In this document: positions 32,098-40,027 of the stretch, piece after piece
Layout of the letters: every line of letters begins with the position of its first letter
How positions within the stretch are numbered: position 1 is the first letter of the stretch
Assembly: GCF_016892765.1 (NCBI RefSeq)
Contig: NZ_JAFEMD010000046.1
Coordinates: 1-40,733, forward strand
Direction of reading: 5' to 3'
DNA length: 40,733 bases
Source: Microvirga arvi
Lineage (GTDB): Bacteria > Pseudomonadota > Alphaproteobacteria > Rhizobiales > Beijerinckiaceae
The notes under the pieces: model-generated
Database searches by the model: none
Told to the model about the DNA's origin: nothing
Seen by the model: the letters and a program-made list of their open reading frames with translations, nothing else
Made by a program: the position numbers and the translations under genes

Positions 32098-32581
32098 CCC
32101 GCAATGGATCACCCTCATCGCGGCCTCGACGGCAATGATCGCGTCGATCGCTGGGCCGTTCGTCAACACGCGGATTGCCAGGTTCGAGTTTAGGGCGAAC
32201 GTGCTGTCGGTTAATCGCCAGAAATGGATCGATACCATGCGCGATCTCGTGGCGAGTCTCACCTCGCAGCTTCTGATCGCGGCCGCGTTCCGCCAGACCC
32301 TCGAGGAGCCGACGGGCCTCATCATTGCACGGGATCCCGAGCTCTCCAGGCGCGTGGAGAACTTGTTGCGGACTGTTTCCAAGATCGAGCTCATGCTCAA
32401 CCCGCTCGAACAGGACCATCAGCAGCTCAATACCTTGATGAGGAAAGGGATCGATCAGCTTCGCTCTCCTTTGCTGGAGGACGGCATAGAGGACCGCATT
32501 GAGGTCATCAGCCGCGATATCACCCAAGTCCTGCAAGGAATCCTCAAGCACGAATGGATTCGCGTGAAGCGCGGCGAGTAG
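32081..32581 (+). CDS. Small membrane-anchored protein of unknown function
   Basis: A 166-aa protein. It begins MAVDLNPQWITLIAASTAMI, with one hydrophobic helix up to about residue 30. The rest is a soluble, helical domain: RFEFRANVLSVNRQKWIDTM, RDLVASLTSQLL, LSRRVENLLRTVSKIELMLN and a final amphipathic stretch EVISRDITQVLQGILKHEWI. GGAG lies 6 nt before ATG 32081. The pattern NRQKWIDxxRD recurs in small bacterial membrane proteins of unknown role; I recognise no function. A decayed paralogue lies at 29653. It is the only intact gene behind promoter copy 4, so it is probably made under the same conditions as the efflux operon and the HWE kinase. Confidence 0.75.
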   Translation: MAVDLNPQWITLIAASTAMIASIAGPFVNTRIARFEFRANVLSVNRQKWIDTMRDLVASLTSQLLIAAAFRQTLEEPTGLIIARDPELSRRVENLLRTVSKIELMLNPLEQDHQQLNTLMRKGIDQLRSPLLEDGIEDRIEVISRDITQVLQGILKHEWIRVKRGE

Positions 32582-32720
32582 CCTCAAGGTTGCGGGTTGC
32601 TTTCACCGCCTATCTAGTCAGCGGCATGGGAGCACGGAGTATGCCAACGACGCGGCAATTTATTATCCATTATTGCTCAATCCCCGAATGGCCGGGATGA
32701 GCACGGGTAGGGCTATAGGA

Positions 32721-33137
32721 ATGCAATTATTCATAAGGCGGCATCGCGAGGACGATAGTCCATACGTCCGCTCTCCCAAGACAGTCTGGCGCGTTGCGTT
32801 TCTCGTCGGCCCCATGATCGCCTCACTGGTTGCAGCGCCTTCTGTCCTTGCCGACGAGTTCGATCCTCTCGTCATCTATGCGGAAGCAAGGGCTCTGAAC
32901 GACCAATGGCAGGCTTGCGCCGCCGCGTTCGTAAGGGAAAGGATCCATTCGCGGCAGGATCCAGAGATCCTTGCAAAGGTGGCCTTCACGCGTTGCCAGA
33001 TACGGGAGGATAGACTGAGTAATTTCCTGGTTGTGAGAATCGGGAGAACAGGAGCAGGCAACGTGATGACGCTGCTGCTTGAGAAGTACCGAACGGGTCT
33101 GTCGGCGGCCGTCACGGAACTGCGTACACGCCCCTAG
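32721..33137 (+). CDS. Small exported protein, function unknown
   Basis: A 138-aa protein with a Sec-type signal: a long basic start (MQLFIRRHREDDSPYVRSPK), the hydrophobic core VAFLVGPMIASLVAAPSV and a cleavage site after VLADEF or nearby. The mature part of about 100 residues is helical, with two cysteines (QACAAAF and FTRCQIRE) placed as if for a disulphide or to hold two helices. In-frame ATGs at 32688 and 32697 could also serve; none has an ideal ribosome binding site. I do not recognise a family. It is followed by a change of strand. Confidence 0.55.
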   Translation: MQLFIRRHREDDSPYVRSPKTVWRVAFLVGPMIASLVAAPSVLADEFDPLVIYAEARALNDQWQACAAAFVRERIHSRQDPEILAKVAFTRCQIREDRLSNFLVVRIGRTGAGNVMTLLLEKYRTGLSAAVTELRTRP

Positions 33138-33200
33138 AGCATTGAGTATAAAAGTGGAAGCGACTTGTCGCTGACGCGGACCTCCAAATCCGCACGATGG

Positions 33201-33440
33201 CTAGACCCGCTCCGTTGCCCGCCTGAGAGCGTCCAGTCCCTCCCGTGTGATGGCATAAAGATCAGGTCCGTTCAGGTCGGATGAACCTACGCCATCACTC
33301 GGAGTTCGCGCGCACCAGCCTCTCTTGAGACAAAGGCCCAAAGGACCCCTAATGACCGGCCTGGGGCCGCGGGCAGGCTCCCTCAGAAACTCAATTTCGT
33401 TGTGGCGCGGACCACGGCGGGGCTTTTTCCGCTGATACAT
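33201..33440 (-). CDS. Small winged-helix-like hypothetical protein
   Basis: A 79-aa basic protein, MYQRKKPRRGPRHNEIEFLR. Its second half, LCLKRGWCARTPS then DLYAITREGLDALRRA, resembles the end of small winged-helix proteins in which YxITxxGxxAL forms the wing and last helix. GAAGG precedes ATG 33440 by about 8 nt. The N-terminal half is less typical, so the protein may be a truncated relative. Role unknown; DNA binding is possible. Confidence 0.5.
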   Translation of the reverse strand: MYQRKKPRRGPRHNEIEFLREPARGPRPVIRGPLGLCLKRGWCARTPSDGVGSSDLNGPDLYAITREGLDALRRATERV

Positions 33441-33538
33441 CGAAGACCTTCTGGATCGCGGGAGCGACGGTATGCTCGTGATCAGGCACCATGACGCTTC
33501 CCGAACCTATCGCTGCAAGTCTGAGCGCGACAAAACGG

Positions 33539-34720
33539 TCAGCGTAGACTGAACAGGCTAGCGGCCCCTCCTACGGTCTGCGCCACTCCCGCCGCCACGG
33601 CCTCCAATTGACCGCTAACACTGGTTTTGCTCTGCGATATCGTCTGCCCGGCCACGAGCCGCTCGCCGAGCAATTGGACTACCTCAGGGCTTTCCGCGAA
33701 CTTGCCATGGTTGAGGGGATCGCCGCCCTTGAGCGCGGTCAGGTCGAGAACCGTCACCCCGGCCTTCTCCAGTTCAGACCGATAGGGCTCGGTCGCCGGA
33801 TTGATCTGGCCGAGCCGGTCGACATCGCCGCCGATAAGACGCGATACGCCAAGGGCCTGATCGTCTTGGGATACGAAAAGCGTGAGCTTTGGGCGAGACA
33901 GACCCAGTTCCTGCGACTGCCGGCGAAAGACATCGATGTCGAGATCCGGCGCCGCTAGAATGACGTTCCTGATCTTCGGCGCGACACGACCGTCGCGGAT
34001 CGCCATCTGACGCAGGGCCTCGGTCACGAGCCAGCTTCCCATCGAGTGGGCCATGATCGTGACGTCGCCGACCGACGGATCCTGAGCGGCACGCCGCAGA
34101 ACCTCTTCGAGCTGCGTCCGAGAGTAGTTCGTGCTTTCCCTGTCATAGGCGTAATCAAGGACATTGGCCCGCGAAGGCCAGGTGAACAGGATTGGCGCGA
34201 CATCAGCGTGGGAGTCGTGCACGACCTGAGCGAAGCGGTACACCGCTTCTTCATAACGGTTATTGAACCCATGCACGAAGATTAGGACGCGGCGGCTGCG
34301 TGGAAGATGCTGATTAAACCATCCACGGATCCGGCCGAGGTCGGACAGGGTCCTGACCTTTGTCGTCGCGAACTCTGTCGATGGATCTGGAGGCAGGCGC
34401 TTCGGCCATTGCACCTGTCCGACCTGCCGGTTCTCCGCCGGAGGGATTGAGACTGTGATCTCAGTCGTGTGTAGCTCCTGTCCGCGCTCTCCGGAGAACA
34501 GGACCGCTGGATCCGACGCTGGGGCCCGTGTGGTCGCGACAAGAAGGTTGACTTGCGAGGCACCTGGAATGGTTGCCGGAATCGGCGCCAGGACCCCTTT
34601 GGGCAAGCCCGCGCATCCCATCACACCCATGCAAAGGGGAATAATGGCGACAAGGCGCAGGGTTTGCTGCGGGACACGCGGCGTAGGGGGCGCTCCTGAC
34701 GCTTTGAACATCGGTTTCAT
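33539..34720 (-). CDS. Lipoprotein alpha/beta hydrolase (DUF900 type)
   Basis: A 393-aa esterase-like lipoprotein. The basic start and LVAIIPLCMGVMGCAG give a lipobox with Cys36. VLIFVHGFNNRYEEAVYRFA is the oxyanion and first-strand region of DUF900 hydrolases. ILFTWPSRANVLDYAYDRES follows, and the nucleophile elbow is MAHSMGSWL with Ser226. APDLDIDVFRRQ carries the likely catalytic Asp. A His lies near the end (DPLNHGKFAESPEV). The substrate is unknown. ATG 34720 is used; a TTG 15 bp upstream is possible. A similar lipid-linked location is known for other members of the family. Neighbours give no functional clue. Confidence 0.82.
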   Translation of the reverse strand: MKPMFKASGAPPTPRVPQQTLRLVAIIPLCMGVMGCAGLPKGVLAPIPATIPGASQVNLLVATTRAPASDPAVLFSGERGQELHTTEITVSIPPAENRQVGQVQWPKRLPPDPSTEFATTKVRTLSDLGRIRGWFNQHLPRSRRVLIFVHGFNNRYEEAVYRFAQVVHDSHADVAPILFTWPSRANVLDYAYDRESTNYSRTQLEEVLRRAAQDPSVGDVTIMAHSMGSWLVTEALRQMAIRDGRVAPKIRNVILAAPDLDIDVFRRQSQELGLSRPKLTLFVSQDDQALGVSRLIGGDVDRLGQINPATEPYRSELEKAGVTVLDLTALKGGDPLNHGKFAESPEVVQLLGERLVAGQTISQSKTSVSGQLEAVAAGVAQTVGGAASLFSLR

Positions 34721-34759
34721 TATCTGCTGTTTCAAATGATCAGCTTGCGTGGGCGTTTC

Positions 34760-35023
34760 TTAGCTTAGGAATGAGCGCAATCTGTCTGGCACGTTCGACT
34801 GCACGGTTTCGGCGAGGGGAAGTGATAGGAGGGACTTTCCAGCACCGTCCGCGACGACCAAGCTCCAGCCGACTATGTCATTCTCCAGCGCTGGATCGTC
34901 CTGCAGCAGCTCTTCGATCGCCCTTCGAGCCTCGGCATGCGCCATCACGAGGTCTGTGACCTCGATGCCGTATGGATCGGCCAAGAGTTCCCGGTCATTT
35001 ACAAGATGGAAGTAGCAGCGCAT
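34760..35023 (-). CDS. DUF6894-type small protein
   Basis: An 87-aa acidic cytosolic protein, MRCYFHLVNDRELLADPYGI then EVTDLVMAHAEARRAIEELL and WSLVVADGAGKSLLSLPLAE. Short proteins of this pattern (xYFHLxxxxxxxxDxxGxE, then a helix, then WxxxVxDxxGxxLxxLPL) are abundant in Hyphomicrobiales genomes and are annotated as DUF6894. No biochemical role is established. ATG 35023 fits the family; the longer frame to 35134 is not needed. It lies 39 bp downstream of the convergent boundary with the hydrolase gene and on the same strand. Confidence 0.75.
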   Translation of the reverse strand: MRCYFHLVNDRELLADPYGIEVTDLVMAHAEARRAIEELLQDDPALENDIVGWSLVVADGAGKSLLSLPLAETVQSNVPDRLRSFLS

Positions 35024-35190
35024 GGATGGGTCCCGCCGACAAGCTGATTGGATTGTGCCTACAGAAGCAATTCCGCTTCGTTCCGAGACTGAGGCATGAC
35101 ACCGAACAACGAGCGTTCGGCCCGGAATATCCACGCTGAGAGCAACACCCGGCGAAGCGACGGGCGCTGCTCTTGCTGCAAGTGAATTAT

Positions 35191-35800
35191 TCAGTAGGTG
35201 CTGAACTTGTAGTTAAGGCCGGCGCGGATCACGCTGAACTCGGTCTCATCACTGCCCGCAGTGACGGAAAGGTCGTCGTCATCCTGCTCGAGGTTGACGT
35301 ACAGACCTTCGACCTTGGCGGTCAGGTTGTCGGTGAAGGCGTACTCGACACCAGCACCGAGGGTCCAGCCGACACTGGTGTCATCCGAATTGCTGAAGCC
35401 ATTGCTGATCTTGCCGTAAGCCAGACCACCAGTGGCGTAGACCAGAGCGCGATCGAAGGCGTAACCTACGCGGGCGCGCACGGTGCCGAACCAGTTGTCA
35501 TCATTGTCGTCGCTGTCGAGGCCGGGGATGCTGGTGTCGCCCCCGATGTCGGCGTACTGGATGTCCGTCTCGAGGCCGAGCACGAAGGAGCCAATCTGGT
35601 AGTTGTAGCCGATCTAGGCACCACCGGTGAAGCCGCTGTCGCCGCATTCCGGGAAGATCAGCGTACCGGGAACCACACCGGGGCCGGGCGCCAGGACAAC
35701 TGCCTCTTCGTCATCGCTGCGCCAGCCACAGCCAGCGTTCGCACCGGCATAGAAGCCCATTCACGTGAAGACTTGGACGCCGCGACCATCGGGGCCAATA
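35191..35800 (-). pseudogene. Omp25/OmpA-like outer-membrane porin, two nonsense mutations
   Basis: The intact C-terminal part (from about 35583) shows strands of an eight-stranded barrel: VRARVGYAFDRALVYATGGLAYG, LGAGVEYAFTDNLTAKVEGLYV and the terminal IRAGLNYKFSTY. Upstream the same frame continues as GFYAGANAGCGWRS and SGFTGGA, then TAG at 35614-35616 where relatives have Gln, then IGYNYQIGSFVLGLETDIQ. Further upstream, VQVFT is followed by TGA (35761-35763) where Trp is expected. The signal peptide is not found. Such barrels are major surface proteins in this order. This copy can no longer be made in full. Confidence 0.78.
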
Positions 35801-35966
35801 GGGGCGAAGATGGGAGTTTCGAGATGGCCTTGGACTTCCGTCACCAAATGCCAAGCACTTGTCTCAAACGATCAAGCCATTTCCCTCAAAGGGTTCACGA
35901 TGGGGTAGCCCATGACAGCCTGCCCTGTGCTGTGTTGTGCGCCGGGTAGTGAGACGGAGGATGGCG

Positions 35967-36668
35967 ATGAACAAGTTTCTGTTGGCTCTCGGCGCTCTTA
36001 TGGCAGGCGCTCTTCTAATCCCGGATATCGCCGAGGCCCAGCGGGGCGGTCGTGGCGGAGGCGGCTTTGGTGGCGGGGCCCGCATGGGCGGCTTCGGCGG
36101 AGGAGGGGGCGGCTTCCGGGGCGGCGGCTTTGGTGGCGGCTCCAGGATGTACATCCCGCGGGGCGGCGGTAGCTTTCGCGGTGGGGCGATCGCCGCCCGG
36201 CCTGGTGGGTTCTACCGCGGCGGTATCGCTGGCCTCGGAGGCTATCGCACGGCCGCGATTGCCCGCCCCGGCTGGGGTGGCGTGTATCGCCCTCGAGCAG
36301 TCTACCGTCCGGGCTTTGGTGGATATGGCTGGCGGGCTCCCTATTACGGCCGCGTTGCCGGCGCCTACCGGCCTTACTATCGTGGCTACTATGGCCGAGG
36401 CTTGCGCTATCCGTACTATGGCGGAGCCGTGGCGGCTGGGTTGATTAGCGGCTTGGCGCTCGGAGCCCTGAGCTACCCTTCCTATTATGATTATCCCTAT
36501 GGCTCCGGCTACTATGGTGAGAGCGAATCCTACGGCTACTATGGAGAGAGCGAACCTTATGTTGCCTCGTCACAGTGGCCGCCCTGCCTGCAAGGTTCTC
36601 AAGCCTGTACGGCTGCCGGCTACCCCAATGTAAGTTATCTCCGCAGGATCCAGGGAGCACCGTTCTGA
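35967..36668 (+). CDS. Secreted glycine- and tyrosine-rich protein
   Basis: A 233-aa exported protein. MNKFLLALGALMAGALLIPD followed by IAEAQ is a clear signal peptide. The mature part is built of GGF/GGG-rich repeats (residues 28-75), then tyrosine- and arginine-rich repeats such as YRPYYRGYYGRG, a short hydrophobic patch (AVAAGLISGLALGALSY), and a Tyr/Ser/Glu-rich segment with GYYGES repeated. It ends with a Cys-containing tail (CLQGSQACTAAGYPNVSYL). GGAGG is 6 nt before ATG 35967 and directly abuts ATG 35961, so 35967 is preferred. Proteins of this composition are common and uncharacterised in Methylobacteriaceae; a surface or envelope role is likely. Confidence 0.75.
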   Translation: MNKFLLALGALMAGALLIPDIAEAQRGGRGGGGFGGGARMGGFGGGGGGFRGGGFGGGSRMYIPRGGGSFRGGAIAARPGGFYRGGIAGLGGYRTAAIARPGWGGVYRPRAVYRPGFGGYGWRAPYYGRVAGAYRPYYRGYYGRGLRYPYYGGAVAAGLISGLALGALSYPSYYDYPYGSGYYGESESYGYYGESEPYVASSQWPPCLQGSQACTAAGYPNVSYLRRIQGAPF

Positions 36669-36770
36669 GGTGGCTTGTACACTTGGGCCGGCACTGCGGT
36701 GACCTGTGATAGTTTTATGCTGGCACGTTCAGGTCAGCTCCCTGCTTGCTGGCTTCCGCCTCCTGCCCGC

Positions 36771-37868
36771 GTTGTTGCATGGATGAGCGAGTTGGTAACC
36801 GGGTCTGGATAGCGTAGAGGCCTATTTGGCTTGCGAGCAAAGATCCCGTCATGCCCTTCAAGGCCAATGCCGCCCGCCGTCACCGCATTCCCAAGCAGCG
36901 GTACCGGGTGACGAACTGGGCTCAGTACGACGCCAGCCTGCGTCAGCGGGGAAGTCTGACCGTCTGGTTCACCGAGGAAGCAATCGCAGCTTGGCGGGCC
37001 GAGCCGCGCACACCCGGGGCGGTCAAGCTCACTATTCGGCTTTGGCGATCAGAACGGCGTTGACGTTGCGGGCGGTGTTCCGATTGGCTCTGCGTCAGAC
37101 CGAGGGCTTGATCGGCTCGATCCTTCAACTTCTGGGTCTGGATCTGGCGGTGCCGGATCACTCAACCCTCAGCCGGCGGACCGAAACTCTGGAGGTGCCA
37201 AGGCCTTGTTCGAGCTCGAGAGGACCTGTTCACCTGCTGGTCGACAGCACAGGCCTGCGTTTGTGCGGACCCGGCGAGTGGCTGATCGAGAGGCACGGCA
37301 CCCGGAGGCGCCGGTCCTGGCGAAAGCTGCACATCGGCATCGACGCCGAGACTGGACAAATCCTCGCATCAGCGCTGACGCCCTATGATGTCGAAGATGG
37401 TACGCAGGTGGAGCCCTTGCTCGACCAGATCACAGGCTCGCTCGCCTCACTCACTGGCGACGGAGCCTATGACCAGTCCGGCATCTATAGCACTGTCATC
37501 GAGCGCCATCCTGCTGCCGAAGTCATCGTTCCACCCCGATCAACGGCATTGCTGAGCGAGGATGCGGAGACCACTCCGACCCAGCGCGATCGGCACCTCC
37601 AAAACATCGCGGAGCATGGACGCTTGGGCTGGCAGAAGAGATCCGGGTACACGCGTCGGGCTCTGGTGGAGACCGCCATCAGCCGGCTTAAGCGAGTGAT
37701 CGGAGATGCGCTGCGCTCGCGAACAGATGGGCGTCGCGCGACCGAAGTCGCTATCGCCATTTCTGCCCTGAACCGCATGCTTGAGCTTGGGCGCCTGGAG
37801 TCTGTTCGAGTTGCCTGAGATCGGGCAAGGATAGGTTAAATCCATGCCTCGATCGATCCGTGCAACAC
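36771..37868 (+). mobile_element. IS5-family insertion sequence, frameshifted
   Basis: About 1.1 kb. GTTGCATGGATGAGCGAG near the left end (36774-36791) and the reverse complement of the right end (GTTGCACGGATCGATCGAG, 37848-37866) form imperfect inverted repeats. The single transposase gene is disrupted. The element sits directly against the repC remnant, with its right end at about 37868. Confidence 0.65.
36851..37818 (+). pseudogene. IS5-family transposase with a frameshift near 37015
   Basis: ATG 36851 opens MPFKANAARRHRIPKQRYRV and runs through SLTVWFTEEAIAAWRAEPRT in one frame, which stops at 37063. From about 37015 the family sequence continues in another frame: GGQAHYSALAIRTALTLRAV, then FRLALRQTEGLIGSILQLLG. 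The DDE residues are in HLLVDSTGLRLCG, LTGDGAYD and ALVETAISRLKRVIG. A single indel near the ACCCGGGGCGG run separates the DNA-binding N-terminus from the catalytic part. IS5 elements sometimes use programmed frameshifting, but I see no clear slippery site, so decay is more likely. Confidence 0.82.
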
Positions 37869-38868
37869 GGCCGTTCGGGATGAGAAGGGGACTGTTATCG
37901 ATGCGTTCGGCTTCGATCTAACGCCGCTCTATGCACGTCGAGGCGAGTGGGCCGCCGCCACCGCCGAGCAACAGCAGCGAAAGGAACTCCTAAAGCGTTC
38001 CTTTGACGAGATCACGGTTTGCCGCCGTGCCGCTGAAGCGGCTTTGAGTGCACTGGCACAGTACTACCCCGCTGTTAATCTCGCAGCGCTTGAGAGCCGC
38101 CTCAGTACACTGAAAGCTCGTACCCCGAAACGCTCCGGGGCGACCCTCCCGGCCGGGCTCATTGAGGCGTGGAACGAGATGAGTCAGCTCGCTGAAGAAG
38201 CGTTCTATCAGGCAAGCTGTGACGGCACGACATGCCGACACATTGAGGCAGAGAATGAATCCTTAAGTGAGACTTGTCACAATGGCCGCCGGGGTAATCC
38301 TGAGCCTGCTGCTCAAGATGCTTTACCCACTCAGCTGCCGCTACCCGCATTGATCGTCGAAGCGTGCCCCGTGATCTCCGATTATGCTCACCCAATCCGA
38401 GATGTACTCGATGTTGTTTCGGCCGGGCGCTTCCTTCGCGCCGCCTTGGGGGCTCACCCAAGCGCCTGGACTGAGGCCGTTGAGGCCATCGGAGCCATCC
38501 ATGCTGCAACAGCTGTGATCTACGTCCTGCAACTCTGTGGCGACGATGTCTCAAGCGGTAAACACAGCATCCGAAACCCTTGTGGGTACTTCCGGACTAT
38601 CATTCGCCTCGTTAAGAGCGGCGAAATCGACCTTCAGACTGAGCTGCTTGCCTTGCGGAGACACAAGTTTGCTCAAGGGGACAAAGTCGGCTGGCCGGGA
38701 AGTGAAGTATGTTGTGGCCCGCGCCAAAAGATTTGGGTGCATGAGGTACCGTCCCGAGGAAGCCGGCAGCAGCCAACCGTAACCCGTGTCTGGCGCACGG
38801 GTCATTGGAAGGGCGCTGCGGGGTTGCCATTTGAAGGGCAGCTGATGGTTGTGACGTCGGGACTATGA
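37864..38868 (+). pseudogene. repC: repC-type plasmid replication initiator, 5' end lost at the IS5 junction
   Basis: From the IS5 border the frame reads NTAVRDEKGTVIDAFGFDLT and PLYARRGEWAAATAEQQQ, the typical middle of repABC-plasmid RepC (RDExGxxxDAFGFDLxPL). It goes on to LPLPALIVEACPVISDYA, then AGRFLRAALGAHPSAWTEAV and NPCGYFRTIIRLVKSGEIDL, all conserved in RepC C-terminal domains. No stop interrupts it to 38868, but the N-terminal DNA-binding half and any start are missing. The last 60 codons look atypical. RepA and RepB genes are absent from the window. This is a relic of a repABC replicon, meaning the locus is or was plasmid-borne. Confidence 0.75.
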
Positions 38869-38901
38869 CTGGGGCAAAGGCCCTATGGGAGGACCATTCT
38901 T

Positions 38902-39939
38902 ATGGAATTTGGACTCTACACCTTCGGCGACGTGGGCGCCGATCCGGTGACGGGACGCCGGGTTGGCCCGGCGGAGCGCCTCAGCAACCTGGTGGAAGAG
39001 ATTGTCATGGCCGACCAGGCGGGACTGGATGTGTTTGGTCTCGGCGAGCATCACCGGCCCGACTATGCCGTTTCAGCGCCTGCTGTGGCGCTGGCAGCCG
39101 CAGCGACCCAGACAAAACGCATTCGGCTGACAAGCGCCGTGACGGTGCTCAGCTCCGATGACCCAATCCGTGTGTTTCAGCAGTTCGCCACCCTCGACAA
39201 TCTCAGCCAGGGCAGAGCCGAGATCATGGCCGGCCGCGGCTCCTTCATCGAGTCTTTTCCGCTCTTCGGCTACGACCTTGATGATTACGACACGCTCTTT
39301 GCCGAGAAGCTGCAACTCCTGATGCAACTCAACGAAAGCGAGCAGGTCAGCTGGCCGGGCGGGAAACATACTCCCCCGATCACAGACCGTGGTGTCTATC
39401 CGCGGCCCTATCAGGAGAAACTGCCGATCTGGATCGCGGTCGGCGGGACCCCGCAGTCCCTTGCTCGTGCCGGGGTGCTCAATCTGCCATTGGCGCTCGC
39501 CATCATCGGGGGAGAGCCAGCGCGCTTTGCACCCCTGTTCGACCTCTACCGGCAGGCGGCCCAGCGCGCAGGCCACGATTCGGCAGCCCTAAAGACATCG
39601 ATCAACGTGCACGGCTTTGTCGCCACGACTACGCAAGATGCTGCGGACACCTTCTATGCACCACAGGCGGAGGTGATGAACCGGATTGGGCGGGAACGCG
39701 GCTGGCCGCCGACCAACCGTGCGCAGTTCGACGTGGCACGGGGACCACGTGGCGCACTCTTTGTCGGAAGCCCTGCGGAGGTGACAGACAAGATCCTAGC
39801 GGCGCATGAGATCTTCCGGTTCGACCGCTTCTTGATCCAGATGGCCATTGGCGTGATGGACCACATCAAGCTGATGAAGGCGATTGAAATCTTCGGAACG
39901 AGGGTCGCGCCGGAAGTGCGAAAGGCGCTCCGATCATAA
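38902..39939 (+). CDS. LLM-class flavin-dependent oxidoreductase
   Basis: A 345-aa bacterial-luciferase-like monooxygenase using reduced FMN or F420. MEFGLYTFGDVGADPVTGRR is the first strand of the TIM barrel. The family motif DVFGLGEHHRPDYAVSAPAV is at residues 44-63, and then AAATQTKRIRLTSAVTVLSS and QGRAEIMAGRGSFIESFPLF, which line the flavin pocket. PIWIAVGGTPQSLARAG also fits the family. GGGAGGA stands upstream of ATG 38902. The gene lies 33 bp after the repC remnant and is followed by the convergent htpG gene. The substrate is unknown; small aldehydes, sulfonates or alkanes are typical of the class. Confidence 0.88.
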   Translation: MEFGLYTFGDVGADPVTGRRVGPAERLSNLVEEIVMADQAGLDVFGLGEHHRPDYAVSAPAVALAAAATQTKRIRLTSAVTVLSSDDPIRVFQQFATLDNLSQGRAEIMAGRGSFIESFPLFGYDLDDYDTLFAEKLQLLMQLNESEQVSWPGGKHTPPITDRGVYPRPYQEKLPIWIAVGGTPQSLARAGVLNLPLALAIIGGEPARFAPLFDLYRQAAQRAGHDSAALKTSINVHGFVATTTQDAADTFYAPQAEVMNRIGRERGWPPTNRAQFDVARGPRGALFVGSPAEVTDKILAAHEIFRFDRFLIQMAIGVMDHIKLMKAIEIFGTRVAPEVRKALRS

Positions 39940-40027
39940 TGGTAGGCGGTATGAACGAATTTCTGAGGAATGGCAGGAGGTAGTCGTTGGCGACCAAACT
40001 CCTGCGAAGATCATTTGCCGTTGCCTC

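Noticed and set aside
36826..37063. Longer start for the IS5 transposase in the catalytic frame
   Set aside because: The upstream codons in that frame are nonsense relative to the family, while the correct N-terminus (MPFKANAARRHRIPKQ) lies in another frame, showing a frameshift instead.
39974..40004. CAGGAG/CTCCTG dyad as a definite terminator for the monooxygenase and htpG genes
   Set aside because: The stem is only 6 bp with a 19-nt loop and no U-run, so it is mentioned only as a possibility.
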